Assembly: GCF_040183065.1 (NCBI RefSeq)
Contig: NC_091131.1
Coordinates: 11,723,300-11,787,299, forward strand
DNA length: 64,000 bases
DNA from: Periplaneta americana
Taxonomy: Eukaryota > Arthropoda > Insecta > Blattodea > Blattidae
Reading direction: 5' to 3'
A program made the translations under genes and the position numbers. The notes below the pieces were generated by a model, which saw only the letters and a program-made list of their open reading frames with translations, was not told where the DNA came from and did no database searches. The stretch's first letter is position 1, and the number at the start of each line of letters is the position of its first letter. Shown here piece by piece: positions 47,001-52,384 of this stretch.

Positions 47001-50000
47001 AGTGCAATATATCAGGACTGTCGCTGGGCAGTAACCTACCTGAACGCAAGTTTCAGCGTCACATTGTTGACAAGTAACTGCATCAGGTAGCACAACCCAA
47101 AGACGTTGTAGTTATATATCTAGACACACAATTGGCGCTGATGTCGTGTACAAATTTGAAACCTCTCGCGCAGGTTCGCGCGACGCCATGTCTTGGGAGC
47201 AGAAGCACTTTATCAAGCATCAACACATGGAGATTCACGTGTTCATTTGTGTTGTTTACTTTCAATAGTGTGTTGATTTGTGTTGTCTACTTTTAATAGT
47301 GCATTAAAGTTAAAGTTAACAGCAAGTTTAGTTTTTAGCCATTGATGGAGTGCATTAATAGTCATTTCTAATAATAAAATTAGTGTATTTTAAAAATGCG
47401 TAATATCTTCGAAGTGTGATTGCGTTCCTACAACTTAGAGATGCACGTTCCTAACGTGTAGATGTTATTAATTGAATTTAATTGGGTGATTAGTGCCATT
47501 CTTTATGGTGAATTCGTGTACAACGTTTAATTGTACGTATACGTACAAGGAAGGATCTGGAAGCACTTTATCAACACATGGAGATTCACGTGTTCATTTG
47601 TTTCCTTTTAATAGTGTGTTAATTTGTTTTTTTTTTATAGTGCATTAAAGTTAAAGTTAATAGGAGGTTCAGTTTTTTAGTCAGTGATGAAGTACATTAA
47701 TAGTCGTTTCTAACAATTAGTGTATTTTAAAAATGCGTAATATGTTCGAAGTGTGAATGTATTCCTACAAGTTAGAGATACACGTTGCTAACGTATAGGT
47801 TTGTTATTGTTAAGTTCTACGCCTAAGTAGTAAATTTGAGTGTGGGTGAATTCGTGTGCAGCGTTTAATTGTACATACACGTACAAGAAAGGATCTAGAA
47901 TTTCTCTGCACAAGTAAGTACAGTAATATAATTACCGTACAATTTATTTCTTGCTTGCTTAGCCTAGTTGGACATGTACCGAGATAATAGCTACAGACGA
48001 AGACGAATATCTAACTCAAAAAAGCGTTGTTCTGAATATTAGGTTTTTAAAATATCGCTGATAAACTTGTTTAAACTTATAACTTAGTGCTACTAATTAC
48101 TAATTCAAAATTTGTTTGACAGAGTAACTAATGCCTGTAAAGTATATTTTATAGTCCTATTACTGCTATGATAATAAGCTAATGAATGGTACTTACGCCA
48201 ATATTTTCAAAATAAAACAATAGGCTTACATATTTTTTTACAGGTATGGAAGCAGAGATATTAATATTTTTAGACGTGTTAAATTGACCATAATGACCAT
48301 ATATACATAAAGATCAGATGTCACCATACACCTAAGAGTTCTGACATGAATTTACATAAATTTGTAAGAAATTTAAGGAAGTCCATCTTATTAATTAAGA
48401 ATCAATAGGTAAGCTCTTATTCTGTACACTAGGCCTAAAATTCATATAGCCTATAAGTGTTCAAGTACCTATATTTGACGGAGTAATTCCTGCATTTAAA
48501 GTTTATTTTATATTACTATGATAATAAGCTAATGAATGGTATTTATATCTTAAAACTAGAACATTAGTGTACATGTTTTTATTTTACAGATGTATTATAC
48601 TATACAATATGAAAGCAGATCAAATTGTTCGTTTCTCCTCTACATCAAAGGAAACATATGTACATACTAGGATACATATTGTTTTATGTAATGTACAATA
48701 CATAGCTGGCAGTGTTTTACGAATAACAGGTAATAGACTACTAATACATAACTTTATTTTCACCTGAACTGGCTTACAATATGCATTTGTATTCTTTACT
48801 CGCTCTAAAATGATGTCAAATAACTACAACGTCTTTGATAATTATCAAATTGTTTCCGTCATCTTTCGTTTCACGTCATACTAACGGTAACTTGAATTAT
48901 GTCCACAACGTAGTAGCATTAAATCTCAACAGGATTTTGTTTCATTTAGTTACTCCGATTGGTTTATAAAATATAAAAAAAAAACATTATTTTAAACCTT
49001 AAACATTGCATATGCGGATGTCTGCTAGCCGGCGCTCTCCCCAAACATGGCGGCGGGCGCAAGCTTCAATTTGTCCCGACTCTAAACTTCTGCGCAGCCT
49101 GGGCAGTAGGGGCTCGGCACAACCATAAAGCACTAATAGATGCAATAGAGTTACCAACAGCGAAAAAAAAGAAATAGATTTTTTAATGTTTTTCTTAGAT
49201 ATTGAGGGCCGTATTCATAGATATTCTTAGCGCGGGCTTTCGGTGGATGATCAGCGAACTAACGTTTTTCGTATTCATAAACCAGTGTCAGAGATATGAT
49301 ATGATATGAATCCTGTTTAGCACGCTCGTAGCGCGGGCTAGCGAAATGTCTATGAATCGCACCCTGAGCTATCAATTTAAAAGATTACAGTTCGATTGAT
49401 TGACTATCATAGGAGCTACGATATGATATGATGCCGTATAGTAGAGCCTTACGTTAAAGGAACATGTGCACCGATCCATTGAAGTGTTACCAACGTGAAC
49501 ATACGTTACCAAATGCGTCACTACTGACATCAACATAGCGTTCACCGTTTAGTGGACCAAGAGGAAGCGAAAACTAATAAATTTAGGACCTTTGTTTGTT
49601 ACATTTTTTTTTGTTTTGATGGCTACTACTTACTTACAAATGACTTTTAAAGAACCCGCAGGTTCATTGCTGCCCTCACATAAGCCCGCCATCGGTCCCT
49701 ATCCTGAGCAAGATTAATCCAGTCCCTACCATCATATCCCATCTCTCTCAAATCCATTTTAACATTATCCTCCCATTTACGTCTCGGCCCTCAAAGTCTT
49801 TTTCTATTTTTCCCTCTGGTCTCCCAACTGACACTCTATGCATTTCTGGAAGTATTCACCCATACGAGCTACATGCCCTGCCCATCTCAAACGTCTAATG
49901 TTCCTAATTATGTCAGGTGAAGAATACAATGCGTGCAGTTCTGCTTTGTGTAACTTCCTCCATTCTCATGCAACTTTATCCCTCTTAGCCTCAAATATTT

Positions 50001-50676
50001 TTCTAAGCACCTTATTCTCAAACACTCTTAGCCCTTGTTCCTCTCTCAAAGTGAGAGTCCAAGTTTCACAACCATACAGAACAACCGGTAATATAACTGT
50101 TTTATTAATTCTAACTTTCAGTTTTTTTGAGAGCAAATCGGGTGACAAAAATTTCTCAACCCGAATAATAACAGGCATTTTCCATATTTATTCTGCGTTT
50201 AATTTTCTTCCGAATGTCATTTCCAATTGTTATATTTTCATTTCGTACAATGTTCTGGTCACGATACATAGCCTAATCGTATTCTTTGTCTTTTCGGAAT
50301 TTACTTCCAAACATATCTCATTACTTGCTTCAAGTAAAATTCCCGTGTTTTTCCCTAATACTTTGTGAATTTTATCCTAACGTATTCACGTCATCCGCAT
50401 AAACAAGCAACTACCTCTCAAAATATTAATTCATTCTTAACACTTTCTATATATATAACTTTCTCCAATCTTGCAGGTGTCGAACTATACGACTCTTTAT
50501 AATTTTCGAATGTCAGAGAATAAAATTTCATATGGTAGAGGAAGAAAACTAGTTTCTATTACATCATATCTCTAGTTGCATTGTAACTTACGGAGTTTTG
50601 CAGCTTCGGTCGAAGTCCTCGTTTTTGCCAAGGTGACAACAACCACAAGAATCACAATGCGATTCAGACTTATCAT
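14773..50676 (-). CDS. takeout/JHBP-family secreted protein (gene A, six exons)
   Basis: This is a complete takeout-like gene, a family of secreted hemolymph carriers of juvenile-hormone-type hydrophobic ligands. Joining exons 50592-50676, 39674-39766, 37626-37776, 29763-29896, 18607-18759 and 14773-14924 gives 768 nt, or 255 aa plus stop, the usual family size. All five junctions agree in phase (1, 1, 2, 1, 1). The protein starts with a hydrophobic signal segment (about residues 7-17), then [17 protein letters not shown] with the family's two N-terminal cysteines (Cys35 and Cys45). Next come [12 protein letters not shown], the [14 protein letters not shown] strand, the hallmark [11 protein letters not shown], and a C-terminal helix ([20 protein letters not shown]). 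Introns of 1.9-11 kb are packed with mobile elements. I see no frameshift or internal stop. The ligand is not predictable from sequence. Span is given here; exons follow separately. Confidence 0.9.
15189..16223. mobile_element. Non-autonomous hAT element with 8-bp target duplication
   Basis: The left end CAGTGGCGGTGCGT and the right end (reverse complement CAGTGGCGGCTCGT) form short terminal inverted repeats. They are flanked on both sides by GTTCACTC (15181-15188 and 16224-16231), an 8-bp duplication as expected for hAT. I see no transposase inside. The element carries an ATT microsatellite. It lies in takeout A intron 5. Confidence 0.85.
16005..16064. repeat. (ATT)n microsatellite
   Basis: About twenty ATT units inside the hAT element at 15189-16223. 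The poly-Asn and poly-Ile open frames here are artefacts of the repeat. Confidence 0.97.
16232..16723. other. Intronic sequence, nothing recognised
   Basis: This stretch lies between the hAT element and the Helitron in takeout A intron 5. AATCTCAGTGGTAG occurs twice (near 16370 and 16590). No protein similarity or terminal repeat was recognised. Confidence 0.5.
17756..17944 (+). pseudogene. Remnant of Helitron-encoded protein, N-terminal region
   Basis: The plus frame reads [20 protein letters not shown], then [14 protein letters not shown], then STHFLRNI. This resembles the cysteine-bearing segment upstream of the Rep domain in insect Helitron proteins (C-x2-C, CC, P-rich, ...S..F..NI). It is cut off by the adjacent ATAAT microsatellite. 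No Rep or helicase domain follows, so it is a fossil inside the Helitron at 16724-18314. Confidence 0.6.
17932..18026. repeat. (ATAAT)n microsatellite
   Basis: About nineteen tandem pentamers at the junction between two Helitron-like segments. The tyrosine- and isoleucine-rich reading frames across it are repeat artefacts. Confidence 0.95.
18402..18512 (+). pseudogene. Possible MULE-type transposase fragment
   Basis: A 36-codon frame reads [17 protein letters not shown], then [17 protein letters not shown], then stop. It recalls the segment of MULE/FLYWCH-associated transposases that has an FxxYVxxNYI stretch followed by FPxxIW. It begins just after the Helitron end, and the sequence upstream of the Helitron shows no matching partner that I recognise. 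The assignment is tentative. Confidence 0.3.
18607..18759 (-). CDS. takeout gene A, exon 5
   Basis: The acceptor is CCTTGCAG|AG and the donor CTTG|GTGAGT. The 153-nt exon reads [20 protein letters not shown] and ends in [12 protein letters not shown], the signature takeout block. Its length equals that of the homologous exon of gene B (61651-61803). Phase 1 on both sides fits exons 4 and 6. Confidence 0.9.
18948..20118. mobile_element. Foldback element with ~195-bp inverted arms and 11-bp target duplication
   Basis: The arms at 18986-19179 and 19916-20118 are near-identical inverted copies. The right arm has about 9 extra bases (GGCCCTAATATAAG versus ATATG). AGTTTCATACG flanks the element at 18937-18947 and 20119-20129. 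The centre holds three direct repeats of about 223 bp. The arms carry CTGAAGA...GGGCGAAAACG, reminiscent of sequences in Penelope-like element ends. I see no transposase or reverse transcriptase. The left end has about 38 bp (18948-18985) not present at the right. Confidence 0.75.
19180..19832 (+). repeat. Three 223-bp direct repeats, each with an intron-like segment
   Basis: TTTTATAGTGATCTATACAG begins at 19180, 19397 and 19620; the first unit lacks 7 bp. Each copy contains GACGTGAGTACTTTTA and, about 95 nt later, a pyrimidine/T-rich tract ending TATATTTCAG. It therefore looks like a short intron with good donor and acceptor. The flanking exon-like sequence reads [18 protein letters not shown] do not recognise the protein. 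Confidence 0.85.
20130..20850. other. Interspersed repeat hosting the foldback element
   Basis: The sequence to about 20665 appears to continue the repeat that was interrupted at 18937 by the foldback element, since AGTTTCATACG joins the two sides. It ends near GGTCGAGCATAAAA. No coding frame was recognised. The remaining bases to 20850 show nothing distinct. Confidence 0.4.
20851..21526 (-). mobile_element. Deleted Tc1/mariner-IS630-type element
   Basis: Terminal inverted repeats of about 31 bp begin AGGGTGCGTCAGAAAGAAC at the left and differ at one position at the right. The minus strand between them has pieces of a transposase C-terminus, including [28 protein letters not shown] and ESQGHHMDN. 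The catalytic core is deleted, so it is non-autonomous. A clean target duplication was not resolved. Confidence 0.75.
21531..22010. other. Intronic sequence, nothing recognised
   Basis: No frames, terminal repeats or RNA motifs were recognised between the two DNA transposons. Confidence 0.5.
22011..23654 (+). mobile_element. Tc1/mariner-type element with TA target duplication
   Basis: The ends read CCGGGACATCACTTTATTTTT and, reverse-complemented, CAGGGACATCACTTTACTTTT. They are flanked by TA (22009-22010 and 23655-23656). Near the left end, ATG at 22193 opens [18 protein letters not shown], resembling the N-terminal helix-turn-helix of insect mariner-like transposases (DUF4817 type). Nothing of the catalytic domain remains. 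A SINE is nested at 22701-22959. Confidence 0.7.
22701..22959 (+). mobile_element. tRNA-derived SINE with 11-bp target duplication
   Basis: The head resembles a tRNA with an A-box-like GGAGTAACGGTTAGCGCG and a B box GGTTCGAATCCC. A tRNA-unrelated body ends in a short A-rich tail. AATACCATGTA flanks it at 22690-22700 and 22960-22970. It is inserted in the Tc1/mariner-type element. Confidence 0.88.
23815..23909 (+). CDS. Possible first exon of a THAP-domain protein
   Basis: ATG opens [20 protein letters not shown], then [11 protein letters not shown], and runs into a splice donor AAC|GTGAGT. C-x4-C, an Asn/Ser-rich loop and YFRFP are the first half of the THAP zinc-binding DNA-binding domain. 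The rest of the domain (the Trp and the C-x2-H zinc pair) would have to lie in a later exon, which I could not find in this window. Upstream sequence is relatively GC-rich (GCGCGCGAACGACGC), like a promoter or 5' UTR. It could be a host gene, a P-element/THAP9-like transposon, or a fossil. It lies antisense within takeout A intron 4. Confidence 0.5.
24543..24697. mobile_element. Short palindromic-ended MITE
   Basis: The left end TATAGTCACGAAGCTT and the right end (reverse complement TACAGTCGCGAAGCTC) are imperfect inverted repeats bounding about 155 bp. No coding content and no clear target duplication. Confidence 0.45.
24700..25170. other. Intronic sequence, nothing recognised
   Basis: AT-rich, with no credible coding frame or element ends apart from the inverted arm that begins at 25171. 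Confidence 0.4.
25171..25200. repeat. Left arm of a 30-bp perfect inverted repeat around the Jockey LINE
   Basis: CATGGATAAATATATAATAG and the next ten bases to GATGCGAAAC are exactly reverse-complemented at 29081-29110. Without the LINE insertion the arms would be about 0.8 kb apart, as in a small foldback element. Confidence 0.75.
25986..28628 (-). pseudogene. Jockey ORF2: endonuclease-reverse transcriptase with one in-frame stop
   Basis: The frame encodes an apurinic-type endonuclease (about residues 1-220: SETHL, GDLNAKH, SDHIPV). A reverse transcriptase follows (about 470-730: [27 protein letters not shown] and the catalytic YADD in [11 protein letters not shown]). The open frame runs 810 codons from ATG at 28628 and stops at TGA (26196-26198). 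The same frame then continues 69 codons ([18 protein letters not shown]...) to a second TGA at 25986-25988. The first stop could be a CGA-to-TGA transition. All catalytic motifs are present. The spacing of 11 nt after ORF1 fits a bicistronic LINE mRNA. Confidence 0.9.
28640..28963 (-). pseudogene. Jockey ORF1 (gag-like), C-terminal fragment
   Basis: This is the last 107 codons of an ORF1 that is cut by the 5' truncation of the element. It has no zinc knuckle left. It reads [15 protein letters not shown] and ends ...[13 protein letters not shown], like the tails of Jockey ORF1 proteins. The ATG at 28963 is internal to the original ORF. Confidence 0.6.
29081..29110. repeat. Right arm of the 30-bp inverted repeat
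   Basis: GTTTCGCATCCTATTATATA and the next ten bases are an exact reverse complement of 25171-25200. See that entry. Confidence 0.75.
29115..29762. other. Intronic sequence, nothing recognised
   Basis: AT-rich end of takeout A intron 4 next to the exon 4 donor. No repeats or frames were identified. Confidence 0.5.
29763..29896 (-). CDS. takeout gene A, exon 4
   Basis: The acceptor is TTTCTTTCAG|C and the donor ATAG|GTTGGT, a weaker donor chosen because it alone keeps phase with exon 5. The exon reads [20 protein letters not shown], then [19 protein letters not shown], the conserved beta-strand region. Its acceptor and first 50-odd bases have been tandemly copied upstream (29845-31485). Confidence 0.87.
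29845..31485 (-). repeat. 153-bp tandem array copying the exon 4 splice acceptor and half-exon
   Basis: AATACGTCTACTTC recurs at 29858, 30011, 30164 and so on every 153 bp to 31388, eleven times without an indel; the outermost copy is degraded after 31430. The unit on the minus strand is about 95 bp of intron, an intact acceptor (TTTCTTTCAG) and about 52-58 bp of exon 4, then a jump back to intron. Only the copy at 29763-29896 continues into full exon 4. Copies differ by a few substitutions (TATCGATAC versus TATCGGTGC at the acceptor edge). The array sits at the 3' end of intron 3. Confidence 0.95.
31793..31836 (+). ncRNA. Hammerhead-ribozyme-like motif
   Basis: The order is GGCT, CTGAGGA, then a GGTG...CACC hairpin, GAAAC, AGCT, GTA and AGCC. 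This supplies the core CUGANGA and GAAA boxes, a stem II, a two-pair stem III closed by AGCU, an NUH (GUA) cleavage triplet and a 4-bp stem I (GGCU/AGCC). One extra U lies between CUGAGGA and stem II. Minimal hammerheads of this shape are known from Penelope-like elements. No PLE coding sequence is adjacent, so this may be an isolated element end. Confidence 0.5.
31998..32050. repeat. (AT)n microsatellite
   Basis: About 26 AT dinucleotides in takeout A intron 3. Confidence 0.97.
32345..32440 (-). mobile_element. SINE 3' tail fragment
   Basis: The minus strand reads GACGCTAAATAAC...GTTGATACAGCGTCGTTTAAT, matching the tail of the SINE at 22701-22959. The tRNA head is missing. Confidence 0.7.
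32445..33105. other. Intronic sequence with a short local duplication
   Basis: ATATTGAGAAACA(A/G)AGAAAG followed by AGTGTT occurs near 32583 and 32742. Nothing else was recognised. Confidence 0.45.
33110..33412 (-). mobile_element. tRNA-derived SINE
   Basis: A tRNA-like core (33200-33272, minus strand) has TAGCTCAGTGATCAGAG and a B box GGGTTCGATCCCC. It is embedded in longer repeat sequence, with a body GCGAATTTTTCTCCTC towards lower coordinates. The core and body recur in plus orientation at 36063-36154. The acceptor stem does not pair well, so I do not call it a tRNA gene. Confidence 0.7.
33547..33576. repeat. (GACTTT)n, five units
   Basis: Short hexamer tandem within the left end of the element described at 33430. 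Confidence 0.9.
34301..35676 (-). mobile_element. PIF/Harbinger transposon with TAA target duplication
   Basis: Inverted ends GGCCCGGTTGCAGAAAC and GTTTCTGCAACCGGGCT (one mismatch) are flanked by TAA at 34298-34300 and 35677-35679, the usual 3-bp target of this superfamily. It holds a broken transposase on the minus strand. It lies in takeout A intron 3. Confidence 0.92.
34811..35281 (-). pseudogene. Harbinger transposase remnant (HARBI1-like)
   Basis: The minus strand reads [20 protein letters not shown], then [11 protein letters not shown] and VMSGFPRVA, then after a frame change GCIDCSH and [15 protein letters not shown]. These are the HARBI1 helix-turn-helix and the first and second acidic regions of the DDE domain. 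The second acidic residue (usually THD) reads THN here. Several frameshifts and stops make it inactive. Confidence 0.75.
36063..36154 (+). mobile_element. SINE fragment (tRNA-like B-box part)
   Basis: GAACCAAGGACCCGGGTTCG continuing into GCGAATTTTTCTCCTCAAAT matches the 3' half of the SINE at 33110-33412 in opposite orientation. Confidence 0.7.
36246..37565 (+). mobile_element. mariner transposon with TA target duplication
   Basis: Inverted ends CGTGATACAGTCATTAAATT and (reverse complement of right) CGTGGTACAGTCATTAAGTT are flanked by TA at 36244-36245 and 37566-37567. At 1320 bp it is full length for mariner. Its right end is only about 54 bp from the exon 3 donor of takeout A. Confidence 0.92.
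36421..37467 (+). pseudogene. mariner DD34D transposase, frameshifted
   Basis: The first frame from ATG 36421 reads [18 protein letters not shown] and [14 protein letters not shown] frameshift near 36545 leads to [17 protein letters not shown]. The catalytic set is visible: TGDETW (first D), HDNAPAHRS (second D) and [13 protein letters not shown] (third D, 34 residues on). A short in-frame deletion removes residues before [11 protein letters not shown] +1 shift after EEVK breaks the C-terminus, whose original frame ends at TAA 37465-37467. The protein is inactive although the active-site residues survive. Confidence 0.9.
37626..37776 (-). CDS. takeout gene A, exon 3
   Basis: The acceptor is TGCAATTCAG|GA and the donor GTCAG|GTAAGT. 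The 151-nt exon reads [20 protein letters not shown], then [20 protein letters not shown] and LSTCEVRNV. This matches the takeout segment around GIPxLxxxxxDPL and the following strand. Phases 1 and 2 fit exons 2 and 4. Confidence 0.88.
38082..39455 (-). pseudogene. RTE-like LINE 3' fragment, split by a CR1-like insertion
   Basis: The minus strand at 38082-38675 encodes [20 protein letters not shown], then [33 protein letters not shown] and [13 protein letters not shown], the C-terminal part of an RTE/BovB-like reverse transcriptase polyprotein. The matching upstream piece (KFKYLG-region DNA) resumes at 39396-39455, with the CR1-like fragment between. The 3' end carries the TAAG-type tail. It lies in takeout A intron 2. 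Confidence 0.75.
38676..39395 (-). mobile_element. CR1-like LINE 3' end nested in the RTE fragment
   Basis: A minus-strand frame reads [39 protein letters not shown] and [18 protein letters not shown], like the region after the reverse transcriptase in CR1/Jockey-type elements. The 3' end is a short ATTT/AAAT microsatellite (38680-38700). It interrupts the RTE element between TTTATATTT and GTCACTGTTGG. Confidence 0.65.
39674..39766 (-). CDS. takeout gene A, exon 2
   Basis: The acceptor is CCTCTTTTCAG|CT and the donor GACG|GTAAGT. The 93-nt exon reads [20 protein letters not shown], then [11 protein letters not shown]. It carries both conserved cysteines of the takeout N-terminus, and its edges are phase 1 with exons 1 and 3. 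Confidence 0.92.
40914..41086. repeat. (AATA/AATG)n microsatellite
   Basis: Interleaved AAATAAAT and GAATAAAT units over about 170 bp. The long Tyr/Leu/Ile/Phe frames on the minus strand are repeat artefacts. Confidence 0.95.
41124..41310 (+). pseudogene. hAT transposase N-terminal exon (BED-type zinc finger)
   Basis: ATG opens [18 protein letters not shown], a stop, then [32 protein letters not shown] and HKLSG, ending at a donor CGG|GTAAGT. C-x2-C followed by H-x4-H-type spacing is a BED-like finger. One in-frame stop and loss of the catalytic exons make it non-functional. Confidence 0.65.
42063..42776. mobile_element. piggyBac-type non-autonomous element (TTAA target)
   Basis: Inverted ends GGGGAGAGGATGGTATTTTTT and (reverse complement of right) GGGGAGAGGACGGTATTTTTT are flanked by TTAA at 42059-42062 and 42777-42780. 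There is no coding frame. Poly-T runs lie inside. Confidence 0.82.
42781..43411. other. Intronic sequence, nothing recognised
   Basis: Part of takeout A intron 1. No credible frame or element end was recognised. Confidence 0.5.
43412..44735 (-). pseudogene. RTE-like LINE, longest copy in the window
   Basis: The minus strand runs from [20 protein letters not shown], through [19 protein letters not shown] and GLKQGDA, to [13 protein letters not shown] (the catalytic box, usually YADD), [41 protein letters not shown] and MNLRVP-stop. The 3' end has a TAAG-type tandem tail (43412-43462). It is 5'-truncated near 44735 and broken by stops or frameshifts near 43784 and 44371. Confidence 0.85.
44890..45230 (-). 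pseudogene. LINE C-terminal fragment of another family
   Basis: The minus strand reads [20 protein letters not shown], then [20 protein letters not shown] and [19 protein letters not shown]. This is the post-reverse-transcriptase tail typical of arthropod LINEs. Only this end is present, with stops on both sides. Confidence 0.65.
45464..45520. repeat. (ATG)n/(ATT)n microsatellite
   Basis: TGATGA units grade into TTATTA units. Confidence 0.9.
45635..46010 (-). mobile_element. tRNA-derived SINE (long type)
   Basis: The minus strand begins with a tRNA-like head (CGGTGGTTGAGTGGTCAGG and B box GGGTTCGAGTCC). It is followed by a body with GGGGTTTTTCTCGGGG and a GC-rich 3' part. I found no clear target duplication. 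Confidence 0.75.
46798..47040 (+). mobile_element. tRNA-derived SINE
   Basis: The head has TAGTCTCTTGGGCAGCATGC and B box GGGTTCTAGTCCC. The body carries TGAATTTTTCTTGAAGACG and ends near TCGCTGGGCAGTAACC. Confidence 0.75.
47205..47900. repeat. Tandem duplication, two units of about 350 bp
   Basis: The sequence from GCACTTTATCAA...ACACATGGAGATTCACG at 47205 recurs at 47563. Both copies run through AGTGCATTAAAGTTAAAG, TTTTAAAAATGCGTAATAT and a GTACAAG(G/A)AAGGATCT end. Divergence looks like 10-15 percent, so the event is old. Confidence 0.85.
47905..49200. other. Intronic sequence, nothing recognised
   Basis: TGATAATAAGCTAATGAATG occurs twice (near 48168 and 48520), with acceptor-like T-rich stretches ending ACAG after each. 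No protein is recognised. Confidence 0.4.
49203..49367. mobile_element. MITE with imperfect inverted ends
   Basis: The left end TGAGGGCCGTATTCATAGAT and the reverse-complemented right end TCAGGGTGCGATTCATAGAC continue as inverted repeats for about 37 bp. The inside is non-coding. Confidence 0.6.
49630..50405 (-). pseudogene. RTE-like LINE 3' fragment
   Basis: The minus strand carries [20 protein letters not shown] and [15 protein letters not shown], with the shared 3' sequence to a TACTTACTTAC tail. It is more decayed than the copy at 43412. It ends about 190 bp from takeout A exon 1. Confidence 0.75.
50592..50676 (-). CDS. takeout gene A, exon 1 (signal peptide)
   Basis: ATG (50676-50674) opens [20 protein letters not shown], then STEAAKL, a short basic start and hydrophobic core typical of a secretion signal. 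The donor is CTCC|GTAAGT. The final C plus CT from exon 2 makes Pro, giving [14 protein letters not shown], the expected takeout junction. This is the only ATG between the predicted start site and the donor. Confidence 0.82.
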
Positions 50677-50696
50677 GATTCAACTCTTAACACTAC

Positions 50697-50730
50697 TGAT
50701 GTTGCGCGATTCAGGTCTCGTGCTTTTATA
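50697..50730 (-). promoter_or_regulatory. TATA box and initiator of takeout gene A
   Basis: The minus strand has TATAAAAG at 50730-50723. TCAGTA, matching the arthropod initiator TCAGT, has its A at 50697, 33 nt downstream. This predicts a 5' UTR of about 21 nt before the ATG at 50676. Confidence 0.6.
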
Positions 50731-51004
50731 ATGGCCTACTGGTGAGCATGTCGTAAATGACAATGCAATTATATGCAACAAGTGAACTCAGCTTCAAGGT
50801 TATCAAGCAGTTTTTCGGTTTCGGCTCGAGGATAATAAAAGTGCACAGGCCAGGTATGACAAGAAATTAGCCCCCAAACGCAGTAGAAGACCTTGTCCTT
50901 GATCACGAGTGCATAGCGTTACAGTGCATACAGTAGCATCCCAACTAGAGTTGAACAACACTGACTGCCGCTCTCGCTCGCTGTGTTCGTTGCATTTGTC
51001 TTTC

Positions 51005-51029
51005 GAGTCTCGTCTCGTCTCGTCTCGTC
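51005..51029. repeat. (TCTCG)n microsatellite
   Basis: About five TCTCG units in a C/G/T-rich stretch upstream of takeout A. Confidence 0.85.
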
Positions 51030-51429
51030 ATCGCTTCGAGTCTCGCTCATCATTCTCGAAATAGCATTTGGTCGGCGTGGAAAGATTTCGTAACTTTGAA
51101 TAACATACATCATTGAAATAAATAACATTATAAATGTTTAATTGAGACAAAAAAACAAAACAGAACAGTATCTTAGTTATCAAAATGTTCTGGTTCTATT
51201 ATATGATATTACCTATGGTTATATAAGTGTAAAAAAAGACAGTTCTCAAATAAATTTGCATTTATAAGAAACATAAAACATAACGTTAATATTTTTTTTT
51301 ACTTGAGATTGTACACTTGATCTCAAATATGCGAAAAGAGAATTCCTAGCCTTTTAATAAGAGCCTAGTAATTAAATAAAGACTGGGAAACGGATTATTA
51401 TACACTGAAAGGTAGAGATGATGTTTCGA

Positions 51430-52384
51430 ATATATTAATTAAGTTGCAAATGTGATGATACTACTTTATTATACCCTTGTTTTAGTCAAGCATGAATATT
51501 AATTAAGTTGCAAATGTGATGATACTACTTTATTATACCCTTGTTTTAGTCAAGCATGAATATTAATTAAGTTGCAAATGTGATGATACTACTTTATTAT
51601 ACCCTTGTTTTAGTCAAGCATGAATATTAATTAAGTTGCAAATGTGATGATATTACTTTATTATACCCTTGTTTTAGTCAAGCATGAATATTAATTAAGT
51701 TGCAAATGTGATGATACTACTTTATTATACCCTTGTTTTAGTCAGGCATGAATATTAATTAAGTTGCAAATGTGATGATACTACTTTATTATACCCTTGT
51801 TTTAGTCAAGCATGAATATTAATTAAGTTGCAAATGTGATGATACTACTTTATTATACCCTTGTTTTAGTCAAGCATGAACATTAATTAAGTTGCAAATG
51901 TGATGATACTACTTTATTATACCCTTGTTTTAGTCAAGCATGAATATTAATTAAGTTGCAAATGTGATGATACTACTTTATTATACCCTTGTTTTAGTCA
52001 AGCATGAATATTAATTATGTTGCAAATGTGATGACACTACTTTATTATACCCTTGTTTTAGTCAAGCATGAATATTAATTATGTTGCAAATGTGATGACA
52101 CTACTTTATTATACCCTTGTTTTAGTCAAGCATGAATAATAATTAAGTTGCAAATTGATGATACTACTTTATTATACCCTTGTTTTAGTCAAGCATGAAT
52201 ATTAATTAAGTTGCAAATGTGATGATACTACTTTATTATACCCATGCTTTAGTCAAGCATGAATATTCATTAAGTTGCAAATGTGATGATACTACTTTAT
52301 TATACCCTTGTTTTAGTCAAGCATGAACATTAATTAAGTTGCAAATGTGATGATACTACTTTATTATACCCTTGTTTTAGTCAA
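51430..52384. repeat. 64-bp tandem repeat, about 15 copies
   Basis: The unit begins AAGCATGAATATTAATTAAG and ends CCCTTGTTTTAGTC. It repeats every 64 bp with very few changes (one 1-bp deletion near 52155). The last copy runs straight into a truncated Jockey-like LINE. Confidence 0.96.

Larger units (their letters stand above)
46190..49590. other. Region bounded by diverged inverted repeats
   Basis: The left side (TTTTCGCACCCTCGTCTC, then CTAACGCTATGTTGACGTCA near 46213-46270) resembles the reverse complement of 49520-49565 (TTTTCGCTTCCTCTTGGTCC, then GAACGCTATGTTGATGTCA). This may mark the ends of a 3.4-kb element, with a SINE, a duplication and a MITE inside. No transposase was recognised. 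Confidence 0.35.
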
